Below are positions 25,860 to 33,861 of a stretch of DNA of 64,000 nt, one piece after another. The position numbers and the translations under genes were made by a program. The stretch comes from Saccharopolyspora rhizosphaerae (GTDB lineage Bacteria > Actinomycetota > Actinomycetes > Mycobacteriales > Pseudonocardiaceae). Every line of letters starts with the position of its first letter. The first letter of the stretch is position 1. Below the pieces are notes generated by a model. That model was not told where the DNA came from. It worked only from the letters and a program-made list of their open reading frames with translations, and did no database searches. The stretch lies in contig NZ_RSAA01000035.1 in assembly GCF_003931915.1 (NCBI RefSeq), positions 620,001 through 684,000 on the forward strand, given 5' to 3'.

Positions 25860-28475
25860 TCAAGCACCTCCGTATCCGATGCAGATGAAGCCGGTTTCAC
25901 CGTGCCGTGCTTGGGCTTTCGCGAGCGCGGCGGACGGTGGTCGACCTGCGTCGAGCTCCTCGTGGAAGGTCAGCATGACCTGCACGGTCCGGTCGTCGGG
26001 GACGGGGACCACGCTGGCGACCACCGTGGCGGTACCGCGCTCCAGCAGGGTGGCGGTCAGCCCGCTGAGCTGATCACCTTTGCTGATGGCGGACTTGCCG
26101 ACGTCGCACGCCGAGAGCACCACCGTGGTCGGACTGCGGCGCAAGCCGTCGAGGTCGTGCGCGTAGAGCGGCCCGTCGTCGAGGTCGAGGCAGGACAGCA
26201 GCGGCTGGTCGTCGCGGAAGTGCCCGTGCGCGGCCAAGTGCGCGACCTGCGCTCCGTCCAACGCGGACAGGACCTGGTCCGTGCGCGCCTCCTCGCCGGT
26301 GAGCAGGCGTCCGCCGTTGCTGCGCTGCAACGCGACGACTTCCTGCTCGGCGTGGTCGAGCCTCGGTCCTGCGATCCACACCTTCGCCCCGTTCCGGTCG
26401 GCCTTCCTGGCGCGGGCGGCACCGCCCAGCCAGCACCGGACCGAGGGGCTGACCGTGACCGCCTTTCCGCTGCACGCGGGCAGCACCGACCACGGCAGCT
26501 GGTGCAGCCGACCGGTCGGCACCACGACGAGTCCGCGTCCCTGCCCCAGCGCCGGCAGGACAGGAGCCAGCAGCTGCGCTTGCAGCTGGGACGCCGCGAG
26601 CCGGATGCCGTGCTCGAACATCGGCGCCGCGCGCGAGGCGACCCCGCACGCCTGACGAGCCAGCAGGTGCCGCAACCGGACAGCCTGGTTCTCCGCCGCG
26701 GCTTCCGGCCCGAGCGCGTGCAACCCGAGCTCGCCGTCCACGATGGACACCGCGAAGAGGGTGCCGCCCTCGGCGAACAGGCTCAGCAGCACGGCGTCAC
26801 CCAGTTCGGCGCTGATCTCCTCGATCCCGGCCGGGGCGCGCAGCGGGTCGGTGCGGCCTTCAACCAGCAACGCCTGGTGCCGCACCTGCTCTTCGAGCTC
26901 GGCGATGGTGTCCATGGCGCGCTGCGGGTCGGTGGTCTGCTGCGCGTCGAGCACCGCACCGCGCAACCGGACCAGCGCCGCGTTCAGCCGCGGGTCCGAC
27001 GGCGGCCGCAGCGACCGGCGGTGCAGAGCGCTGGCACGGGAGCGTTCGGTCCAGCGCAGCACCAGCTGCGGGTCGCCGATTCGCAGCGCGGCCCGCACCG
27101 CGACCTCACCGAGTTCGTCGGCGAGCCCGAGAGCGTGCACTCGCATCTCGAAGGCGGCCATGCCGACCGCTTGGCCGTCGACGTCCTTCAACCCGGCGCG
27201 GCACGCCCGCAGCAGCCGGGCCAGGCCGCCCTCCTGCTCCGCCAGCAACGCCTCGGCCAACCACCCCAGCGCCCGAAGTTGGGGTGGCACGCCCTCGAGC
27301 GCACGCAGCTGCGCGCACCGGCCGAGCAGCTTGCGCGCCAACGAGTGCAGCCCCGCGCGCTGCGCGGTCCGCCCGGCCTCGAGCCGGAGTTCCGCGGCGG
27401 CGGCCCGCCAGCCGTACTCCTCGCAGGTGTTCGCGGCACGTCGTGCCGCGGACACGGCGTAGCGCGTGGCGTGCCCGGACCGCAGCTTGGCCTGCCACAC
27501 CACCGCCGAGGCCAATGCCGCCCACGCTGGTCGCTTCTGGCCGCGGAACAGCCGTTTCGCCGTGCTCGCCGCCTCGACCGCTGCGGCCGGGTCGTCGTCG
27601 CGCAACGCGCACCCGGCCAGCGCGAGCCGGGTCTCGGCGAGCCTGCCCCGACGGCCGGTCTCGGCCAGCCTTTGCGCGGCCTGCTCCATGACCGCGCGGG
27701 CTTGCTGGGTCAACCCCGCTGCGGCGAGCGCCTCGCCCCGGTCGACCAGCGCCTCCGGGTTCGCGGTGACGTCGAGCCCGTCCGCCACCGCCTCCTCGAA
27801 CAACCGCAGTGCCCGCGGCAGATCACCGGCCCGGAACGCCACGCAACCCCGGTTGTGCCGGCACCCGGCGGCGCGCATGCCGCGGCCGTCGGCGGTGAAG
27901 AGCCGCTCGGCGTCGGCCAGGTCCTCCTCCGCCTCCGCCAGCCGGCCGGTGTAGAGGTTGGCCAGGCCGCGCCCGAGCAGCGCGTTGGCGCTCCAGCGCC
28001 GGTCACCTTCCAGGTGCACCAGCGCGCTGGTCAGGCGCAACCGCGCGTCCCGGTGCTGCCCGCGCTGGCAGTGCAGCAGCCCGCGCACGCAGGTCGCTCG
28101 GGGGCGGTCCTCGGCGGGCAGGTGCGGTTCGGCCGCGGCGAGGTTCGCCCAGCTCGCGCCGATATCCCCGCGCTCCAGCTCGATCCACGCCAGGGTCAGC
28201 TGCAGCTGCGCGGCCCGCTTGGACCAGCCGCCGCGCTGCGCGGTGCACAGTCCCAGCCACGCGTGCTTGCGCGCCTGCTCGGCCTTGCCGAGCTCGACCG
28301 CCGCGAGAGCGGCGATGTGGCGGGCGAGCACGCGCAGCTCGCCGTCCGGTGCCGCACCGCCCAGCAACCGCTCCGCTTCGCGCATGGCGTCCCGCGGTGT
28401 CGCGGTGGCCTCGTCGCGCCAGCGCAGCGCCGCCTCGACCGCTCCCGGTGCGGCCACCGCCGCCGGGGCGCTCAA
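25860..28475 (-). CDS. TPR-CHAT caspase-like protease
   Basis: About 871 residues. Residues 1-600 are an alpha-solenoid of TPR-like helical pairs rich in Ala/Leu/Arg (for example LANLYTGRLAEAEEDLADAE). Residues about 620-871 are a CHAT domain, a clan CD cysteine protease. The catalytic His is in VAHLAAHGHF (about residue 750) and the Cys in TTVVLSACDVG (about residue 790). Both catalytic residues are present, so it is likely active. There is no signal peptide. The TTG at 28475 is chosen because it overlaps the previous stop by four bases (TTGA); another TTG lies at 28487. It is last in an operon with a small Ig-fold-like protein and an ECF sigma factor. TPR-CHAT proteins act as regulated proteases in bacterial conflict systems; the target here is unknown. 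Confidence 0.9.
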   Translation of the reverse strand: MSAPAAVAAPGAVEAALRWRDEATATPRDAMREAERLLGGAAPDGELRVLARHIAALAAVELGKAEQARKHAWLGLCTAQRGGWSKRAAQLQLTLAWIELERGDIGASWANLAAAEPHLPAEDRPRATCVRGLLHCQRGQHRDARLRLTSALVHLEGDRRWSANALLGRGLANLYTGRLAEAEEDLADAERLFTADGRGMRAAGCRHNRGCVAFRAGDLPRALRLFEEAVADGLDVTANPEALVDRGEALAAAGLTQQARAVMEQAAQRLAETGRRGRLAETRLALAGCALRDDDPAAAVEAASTAKRLFRGQKRPAWAALASAVVWQAKLRSGHATRYAVSAARRAANTCEEYGWRAAAAELRLEAGRTAQRAGLHSLARKLLGRCAQLRALEGVPPQLRALGWLAEALLAEQEGGLARLLRACRAGLKDVDGQAVGMAAFEMRVHALGLADELGEVAVRAALRIGDPQLVLRWTERSRASALHRRSLRPPSDPRLNAALVRLRGAVLDAQQTTDPQRAMDTIAELEEQVRHQALLVEGRTDPLRAPAGIEEISAELGDAVLLSLFAEGGTLFAVSIVDGELGLHALGPEAAAENQAVRLRHLLARQACGVASRAAPMFEHGIRLAASQLQAQLLAPVLPALGQGRGLVVVPTGRLHQLPWSVLPACSGKAVTVSPSVRCWLGGAARARKADRNGAKVWIAGPRLDHAEQEVVALQRSNGGRLLTGEEARTDQVLSALDGAQVAHLAAHGHFRDDQPLLSCLDLDDGPLYAHDLDGLRRSPTTVVLSACDVGKSAISKGDQLSGLTATLLERGTATVVASVVPVPDDRTVQVMLTFHEELDAGRPPSAALAKAQARHGETGFICIGYGGA

Positions 28476-28945
28476 CAGACCAGCCAATCCGCGATGGCGG
28501 GCTCGGCCCGCTCGGGGCGGAAGGCGACGCTGAGCGGGCCGCGTGGCACGTCGTTCACCTGGAACGCGCCATAACGGTCCAGCTCACCGCTGCGTTCGCC
28601 CGCCGGGTGGCGGAGCACGACCTCACCGGTCGGCGGTTCTTGGCCGGAGCGGTTGAGCACCAACCCCGACACCTGGACCAGACCCCGCGCGGTGGGCGCC
28701 AGGTCCATCTCCAGCACGCGCCCGGGCATGGCGAAGGTCAACACCCGCTTCTGCTGGCCACCGGTGCGCACGCCGACGCGTTCGTCGGCGGAGTCGCCGA
28801 CGAGCGTGAGCTCGCCCCGATCACGGGCTGGGGCGCGCATGGCCACCGCTGCGTACGAGTCGGCCAGCACCCGGTCCGGGACCGGGTCGCAGGTCTGGAA
28901 CAGATCGCGCAACCGGCGCAGTTCTGCCGGGATCCGCTGCATCAT
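28472..28945 (-). CDS. Small Ig-fold-like protein between sigma factor and CHAT protease
   Basis: A 157-residue protein. The N-terminal helix MMQRIPAELRRLRDLFQTCD continues with PVPDRVLADSYAAVAMR, resembling the start of small sigma-linked actinobacterial proteins. The C-terminal half (residues about 90-150) looks like a carboxypeptidase-regulatory beta-sandwich: VQVSGLVLNRSG, TGEVVLRHPAG, LDRYGAFQVNDVPRGPLSV. ATG 28945 overlaps the sigma stop by four bases and has GAGGAGG upstream; its own stop overlaps the CHAT start. No membrane helix is present, so it is not a classical transmembrane anti-sigma. It could bind the sigma factor or be a CHAT substrate; this is inference. Confidence 0.8.
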   Translation of the reverse strand: MMQRIPAELRRLRDLFQTCDPVPDRVLADSYAAVAMRAPARDRGELTLVGDSADERVGVRTGGQQKRVLTFAMPGRVLEMDLAPTARGLVQVSGLVLNRSGQEPPTGEVVLRHPAGERSGELDRYGAFQVNDVPRGPLSVAFRPERAEPAIADWLVC

Positions 28946-29526
28946 CCCGCCACCTCCTCGGGCAGATCGGTGCTGACCAGCCGCTTGCGCAGCTCGGACA
29001 GGCACCGGGACTTCTTCGGGCCGATCGTTCCCCTCGGAATGCCGAGGGCCTCGCTGATCTGGGCGTAGCTGGTCTCCGGTGCGACCGCCAGAACGCGCAG
29101 CAGCTGTTGGCACCGCTGCGGCAGCAGGGTGAACGCCTGCGCGAGCCGGGTCCCCGAAGCTCTCCGCAGCACCACGCTCTCGGCGGCCTCGGAGTGCTCG
29201 GCCCGGCCCAGCTCATCGGTGTCCAGGCCCACCGGTGACTCGCGCGCTCGGGCCCGGCGCAGCCGGATCGCCTTCCGCCGGGCGGTGGTCACCAGCCAGC
29301 CCGGCAGCGCTTCAGCGTCGCGCAACTGGTCCAGGTTCTCCGCCAGCGACAGCCAGGTCGCCTGACAGACGTCTTCGGCGTCCGCGGTGCTGCCGGCGAA
29401 CGCCCGCGCCACACCCCAGATCACCGGCGTGTACAGGTCCGCCAACTCCCGCCACGCCTGTTGGTCCCCGGATGCCACCCGATTCAGCAGCAACGCAGTC
29501 GGCCCGGTTCCCCCGACCTCGTACAC
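28942..29526 (-). CDS. ECF-type RNA polymerase sigma factor
   Basis: A 194-residue sigma-70 family protein. Region 2 spans about residues 10-90 (LLNRVASGDQQAWRELADLY, then DAEDVCQATWLSLAENLDQL, then LPGWLVTTARRKAIRLRR). Region 4 is about 130-185, with the HTH SYAQISEALGIPRGTIGPKKSRCL. There is no region 1 or 3, so ECF class. GTG 29526 is chosen because GGAGGTG sits seven bases upstream. It is the first gene of the three-gene operon with the Ig-fold-like protein and the CHAT protease. The 123-base gap upstream to the S8 gene may hold its own promoter. Confidence 0.92.
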   Translation of the reverse strand: MYEVGGTGPTALLLNRVASGDQQAWRELADLYTPVIWGVARAFAGSTADAEDVCQATWLSLAENLDQLRDAEALPGWLVTTARRKAIRLRRARARESPVGLDTDELGRAEHSEAAESVVLRRASGTRLAQAFTLLPQRCQQLLRVLAVAPETSYAQISEALGIPRGTIGPKKSRCLSELRKRLVSTDLPEEVAG

Positions 29527-29649
29527 GACCAGCACCTCCGGAGCTCGGCGATCTCTCTTCGTTCCCACCGAGTAAGAGGACGGAGGGGCGCCGAAAGATT
29601 CAGCCGGAGCCGGATACCCCACGATCGGGTCAAGATCCGGCGGTTCGGC

Positions 29650-30921
29650 TCACTCCGCCGGGACCGGAGCGGGCACCGCGGAGGCGTAGGGGTAGCAGTG
29701 CTCGACGAGTTCGCGGGCCCGTTCGGGATCGCGGTCCAGTTGCAGGACGGTGGCGATCGCGGCGGCGACCCGGGGCGCGGCGAAGGAGGTCCCGCTCCAG
29801 CTCGCGTAGCCGAAGCGCCGCCCGCCACCTGGTGCCAGCCGGACGAAGCAGCTGCGCACGTCGACTCCCGGCGCCGCGGCGCCGACCCAGTCCCCGGTGC
29901 CGGAGAAGCCGGTGATCTTGCCGTCGGACCCGGTGGCCGCGACGCCGAGCACCTCGGGTGCGGCGGCGGGCCAGAACGGCCGGCTGTGGCCGTGGTTCCC
30001 GGCAGCCGCGACGACCACGGCCGGGGCCATCGCGCTCAGTTCCGCGGCCAGCAGCTCGGGGCAGCGGTCGTCGGCGGTGTGGCAGCCCGAGGTCAGCACC
30101 ACCACGTCGACCTGCTCGCCGCGCTCCTGCGCCGAGCGCCGGAGGGCGCGCAGGCCGGCGGCGACCGCGCGGTCGTCGGTGAAGCCGAGCGAGGACAGCA
30201 CGCGCTGCGGCCGGAGGACCACACCGGGTGCGTGCTGCAGGACGACTCCGCTGACGAAGGTGCCGTGCCCGGCCTGGCGGTCCTGCCCCGAGTCGTCGTC
30301 GGCGTCCAGCTCCTCCGGGACGGCGACGAACCCGGGGCGGTCGGCGAACCACGGGTGCGGGTCGCAACCGGTGTCGAGCACGCCCACGACCACCGGCGGG
30401 TCCCAGTGCGCCGCAGGCGGTTCCGGAAGCGGTGGCGTGCATTCCGGTTCGCCGCCGGTTCCCCACATCACCGGAGCCCCGAACATGACCGGACTGCCGA
30501 GGTGGACGTTGTTCACCGACACGCCGGGGGTCTCCCAGGCCAGCTCGACGCAGTGATCGCGTTCTGCCTCGCGGAGCCGGATCCGGGCCAGCAGCAGGTC
30601 TTCGTCGTGGTGGACCCGGTCGACCCAGCGGTGGCACCGGACCAGGACCGTGTCCAGCGAGTCCGCAGGCGCCAGCAACTCCCCCCTCCTGACCAGGCAT
30701 TCCGCCTCGCCTCCGGGGTCGTGCAGCAGCATCTCGTGCCCGTACGAGGCCCAGGTGCGGTGGAGCTCGTCGAGGTCCAGCCGCGGCCGCTGTTGATCGT
30801 GATCCACAGCGGACACCATGCCCCGCTCGGCCGGAGTCCACAGCGGACGGAACTCCTCCGGGGGAACCACGACCACCCCGCTGGGGCGCGTTTGGCCCCT
30901 TCCGGTGTCCCCCGAATGCAT
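29650..30921 (-). CDS. S8 subtilisin-family serine protease, no signal peptide
   Basis: A 423-residue protein. The first 170 residues are a family-specific N-terminal region without a signal peptide. The subtilase domain follows, with Asp183 in VVGVLDTGCD, His219 in QAGHGTFVSG, the oxyanion Asn309 in AAAGNHG and Ser379 in WSGTSFAAP; the triad is intact. No C-terminal membrane anchor is seen (it ends VPAPVPAE), unlike mycosins. ATG 30921 is the likely start; an upstream in-frame alternative would add a non-homologous leader. It lies directly upstream of the sigma/CHAT operon on the same strand, suggesting a two-protease system acting in the cytoplasm. Confidence 0.88.
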   Translation of the reverse strand: MHSGDTGRGQTRPSGVVVVPPEEFRPLWTPAERGMVSAVDHDQQRPRLDLDELHRTWASYGHEMLLHDPGGEAECLVRRGELLAPADSLDTVLVRCHRWVDRVHHDEDLLLARIRLREAERDHCVELAWETPGVSVNNVHLGSPVMFGAPVMWGTGGEPECTPPLPEPPAAHWDPPVVVGVLDTGCDPHPWFADRPGFVAVPEELDADDDSGQDRQAGHGTFVSGVVLQHAPGVVLRPQRVLSSLGFTDDRAVAAGLRALRRSAQERGEQVDVVVLTSGCHTADDRCPELLAAELSAMAPAVVVAAAGNHGHSRPFWPAAAPEVLGVAATGSDGKITGFSGTGDWVGAAAPGVDVRSCFVRLAPGGGRRFGYASWSGTSFAAPRVAAAIATVLQLDRDPERARELVEHCYPYASAVPAPVPAE

Positions 30922-31076
30922 GGAGAATGCTGACCCAACTGTCGTGATCGTCGCTCCGGGTGGTCCGAAATCGGCCCCTGGAGTGGTTGAATGTGGTCCG
31001 GAGGCGTCGATCTCGGCGTAGCCGTTGCCCCACCGCGCCAGATCGCGCGGGCTGACCGGAATTGGCGGTGGTGACC

Positions 31077-31976
31077 GTGAAGGGAATCCGCGCATCGCGC
31101 GTTCCCCGCTCGCGGGTCGCCACGCTCCTCGTGCGGGTGTCGCTCTTCAGCGGCCTGTGCCTCGGGGTGATGGTCGGCGGGGCGACCGCGGCCTCGGCTG
31201 CGGACCACGCGCAGGCGGCCAAGCCCAGCGCGTCCGCGGCGGCATCGGCGTCGAACTCGTCCTCCTCCGGCGCCTCCGCCGGAGCCGGTGAGGAGAAGTC
31301 GACCCAGCCGGCCTCGAAGCCCGCCAAGCCGAAGCCCGCGAGCCCGCAGGTCGAGAAGCCCGCTCCGGCGAAGCCGGAGAAGGCCCAGCCCGCGAAGCCG
31401 GACAAGCCCGCCAAGGCCGAACCCGCTGAACCGGACACGCCGGAACCGGTCTCCGCCGAAGCGCACGAACCGGCGCAGCCCGAGACCGGAACGGGTTCTC
31501 AGCCCGAGCACGCGCAGAGCGGCTCCGCCACGTCGCACGGCAAGGCGGTCTCCGACGACGAGCGGGCCGCGCCCGCGAAGGCCGCGAGCAACCACACGCC
31601 CCAGGCCGTCGCCCACGGGCAGCCGACGACCGCCGATCCCGCCCCGGCCGGCAAGCCGGTGGTGCGGTACTCGGTGGGGACGAACGGCACCCCCACGGCC
31701 GACGACGACGCGCAGCCGCGGGCACCCGACGCCGGTGAGGCGCCAGACGTCGATCCGCCGGTCGGCCCGACCCCTGCCGCGCCCGCGCCGTGCCCGCCTC
31801 CGGCGAGTTCGATGACCGCGGCGGGCACCGCCAGCATCGGAGGACTGCGCAACGCGCACGCGATCCTGCCGTGCACACCGGACCTCTCGGACACCGCCAC
31901 CGTTCTGGTGGCGCAACGCGACATCGGCCCGGACCTCAGCATCCGATCGGTCGAAACCACCGCGTCGCCTGACTGA
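31077..31976 (+). CDS. Secreted Pro/Ala/Lys-rich protein
   Basis: About 299 residues. A basic N-terminus is followed by a hydrophobic core (SLFSGLCLGVMVGG) and a signal-peptidase-like site ATAASA-ADHA. Residues about 40-200 are low complexity with KPAKP-like repeats, as in cell-wall-spanning linkers. The last 70 residues contain CPPPASSMTAAG and a second Cys in AHAILPCTPDL, possibly a disulfide. GTG 31077 is preceded by GGTGGTGACC; GTG 31068 is another option. It is divergent from the S8 protease across 155 bases. No family recognised. Confidence 0.7.
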   Translation: MKGIRASRVPRSRVATLLVRVSLFSGLCLGVMVGGATAASAADHAQAAKPSASAAASASNSSSSGASAGAGEEKSTQPASKPAKPKPASPQVEKPAPAKPEKAQPAKPDKPAKAEPAEPDTPEPVSAEAHEPAQPETGTGSQPEHAQSGSATSHGKAVSDDERAAPAKAASNHTPQAVAHGQPTTADPAPAGKPVVRYSVGTNGTPTADDDAQPRAPDAGEAPDVDPPVGPTPAAPAPCPPPASSMTAAGTASIGGLRNAHAILPCTPDLSDTATVLVAQRDIGPDLSIRSVETTASPD

Positions 31977-32171
31977 CAGCGGTCGACCCGCTCTGCACGA
32001 CACCGCATCTGCGGTGACTCTGGTGTCACCACCACCCGATGGACTCCGATCCGGACGCCTGCGCCCGCCGGATCGGTCCGGGGCGCCACCAGTGCCTGCC
32101 CGGCAGCGTCGCTGAAGAACATCGCTGATCAAGCGTCTCTGACCTGCTGGAAGTGCAGGACTGGGCCCTGG

Positions 32172-32262
32172 CCCCGGTGCCGCAATGCCCCTGCGGCACC
32201 GGGGTGGCGCCCCTCAGGTCGAACCGCCCGTCGGCACGTCGAGGGGCCGTGCCGACGGGCGG
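32172..32262. terminator. Two tandem perfect hairpins
   Basis: The first stem is 13 bp (32172-32184 with 32192-32204, arms CCCCGGTGCCGCA). The second is 14 bp (32224-32237 with 32249-32262, arms CCGCCCGTCGGCAC). They lie in the convergent gap 31977-32354, which holds no gene, and probably stop transcription from both sides. Confidence 0.65.
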
Positions 32263-32324
32263 CCGGCAATTCCGGGTGGGATCCGCTGAACCCGCACGGG
32301 ACCAGCGGGTCCCGCCTGGCGCAC

Positions 32325-32360
32325 GCCTGAAGCTCGCCGCGAGGGGTGTGAGCTTCAGGC
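32325..32360 (-). terminator. Hairpin overlapping the MocR stop codon
   Basis: GCCTGAAGCTC (32325-32335) pairs with GAGCTTCAGGC (32350-32360), a perfect 11-bp stem that includes the stop codon of the MocR gene. Confidence 0.5.
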
Positions 32361-33800
32361 GATGGGAACGGTGAGCGGGTTCGGTGCTGGCCCAGGCCGC
32401 ACCGAACCCGCTGCCGCCGCAAGCCGCTGAATCGCCTCGACCAGCTGCTCGCCGGGCAGCGTGTAGGGCAAGCGGATCCAGCGCTCCAGCGATCCGTTCA
32501 CCGAGAAGCGCGCCCCCGGGGCCAGTCGCAGACCGTGCGCCTCCGCCGCGACGGCCAACCTGCTGGCGATGGGTTCGCCGACGTCGCACCACAAGGACAG
32601 CCCGCCGTCGGGCACGCGGAACCGCCACTCCGGCAAGTGCTCTCGCACCGCTCCGACCAGGACGTCCAACCGTTCACGGCTTTCCACCCGACGCCGGGCC
32701 AGGATCGCCTCGGCGTCGTCGAGCAGTTCGGCGAGCACGAGCTGCTCCAGCACGGGGGTGCCCAGGTCGACCGCGGCACGCCCGAGCACCAACCGCTGCA
32801 CGAACTCCTCACCGGCCCGGATCCACCCGAGTCGCAGCCCTCCCCAGAACGACTTGCCCGCCGAGCCGATGGTGATGGCGCGGTCGGTGAAGCTCGCCAT
32901 CGGCGGAGGAGACTCCTCGTCGGTGAGGTCGATGTCGACCAACGTCTCGTCGATGACCGCGTTCGTGCAGGTGCGGGCCAGAGCGGTCGCCAGCTTGGCG
33001 CGGCCCTCGGCCTCCAGCCGCACACCGGTCGGGTTGTGGAAGTCGGGGATCAGGTAGGCGAGCCGTGGGGAGGTCTGGCGCAGTGTCGCGGTGAGCAGCT
33101 CGAGGTCCCAGCCGTCGCCGGTCATCGGCACGGCCACGGGTGTCACGCCGAGCCCGCGCAGCGCCTCGAGCGCGTTCGGGTAGCTCGGGTGCTCGACGAG
33201 GACGCGTTCACCCGGCGTGACGAGGGCCCGCAGGACCAGCGCGAACGCGTGCTGGGCACCGTTGGTGACCAGGATCTGCTCAGGAGTGGTCGGCAGGCCG
33301 CGCGCGGTGTACCGCTCGGCGATGCGGGTGCGCAGCGCGGGCAGCCCGTGCGGCTGGTAGCCGTGGTCACCGAGCTGCTCGGCGAGCCGGACCTGCGCGC
33401 GTTCCACCGCCCCGCGCATCTCGGGCGGAGCGCCGGGAGTGGCCTGGGCCAGGTTGAGCACGCTCGAGTCGGTGGAGGGGAACCAGCCGCCGTGCATCTC
33501 GGTGCCGCGCCTCGGATCGGGCAGCCTCACCCAGGAACCGGCGCCGCGCCGGCTGGCCACGAAGCCGTCCTCGCGCAACCGCTCCACGGCCCTGGCGATC
33601 AGGGTGCGGCTCACCTCCAGGGCGGCGGCGAGCTCCCGCTCAGCGGGCAACCGGGTTCCGGGCGGGAGCCGCCCGTCGAGCACCAGCTGGCGGATGCCCT
33701 CGGCGAGCAGCTGCGAGGAGGGACGCGCGCCGCCGTGCCACGCGCCGAGGAGTTCGACGAGCTTGTGGCCGTGGATGTGCGCACCGGGAGTCGGCAACAT
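32355..33800 (-). CDS. MocR-type GntR/aminotransferase regulator
   Basis: A 481-residue PLP-dependent transcription factor. A GntR winged helix is at about 25-95 (LPPGTRLPAERELAAALEVSRTLIARAVERL). An aminotransferase fold I domain is at about 125-465, with NGAQHAFALVLRAL, DFHNPTGVRL, DETLVDIDL and the PLP lysine in GSAGKSFWGGLRLGW. It is divergent from a YczE-like membrane gene. In Bacilli, MocR-type YczR proteins are linked to and control yczE (established), so it is likely the regulator of its neighbour and of itself. Confidence 0.9.
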   Translation of the reverse strand: MLPTPGAHIHGHKLVELLGAWHGGARPSSQLLAEGIRQLVLDGRLPPGTRLPAERELAAALEVSRTLIARAVERLREDGFVASRRGAGSWVRLPDPRRGTEMHGGWFPSTDSSVLNLAQATPGAPPEMRGAVERAQVRLAEQLGDHGYQPHGLPALRTRIAERYTARGLPTTPEQILVTNGAQHAFALVLRALVTPGERVLVEHPSYPNALEALRGLGVTPVAVPMTGDGWDLELLTATLRQTSPRLAYLIPDFHNPTGVRLEAEGRAKLATALARTCTNAVIDETLVDIDLTDEESPPPMASFTDRAITIGSAGKSFWGGLRLGWIRAGEEFVQRLVLGRAAVDLGTPVLEQLVLAELLDDAEAILARRRVESRERLDVLVGAVREHLPEWRFRVPDGGLSLWCDVGEPIASRLAVAAEAHGLRLAPGARFSVNGSLERWIRLPYTLPGEQLVEAIQRLAAAAGSVRPGPAPNPLTVPIA

Positions 33801-33816
33801 GAGTCCACACTAGCCA

Positions 33817-33843
33817 GATTGGCCATCGCGATGAAGTCCAATC
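33817..33843. promoter_or_regulatory. GATTGG / CCAATC inverted repeat, candidate MocR operator
   Basis: GATTGG at 33817-33822 and CCAATC at 33838-33843 face each other with 21-bp centre spacing, two helical turns, in the 61-base divergent promoter region. The second half-site ends 19 bases before the YczE ATG. Confidence 0.45.
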
Positions 33844-33861
33844 CTCGGGTAGAAGTGACGC

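Noticed and set aside
25860..29526. True type III-E CRISPR (Craspase) locus
   Set aside because: TPR-CHAT and sigma are present but no fused Cas7-11 effector, Cas1 or repeat array exists; the partner protein is far smaller than Csx30.
29540..29650. Canonical promoter before the sigma gene (TTGACC on the minus strand)
   Set aside because: No -10 at proper spacing; an ECF-type promoter is possible but not defensible by eye.
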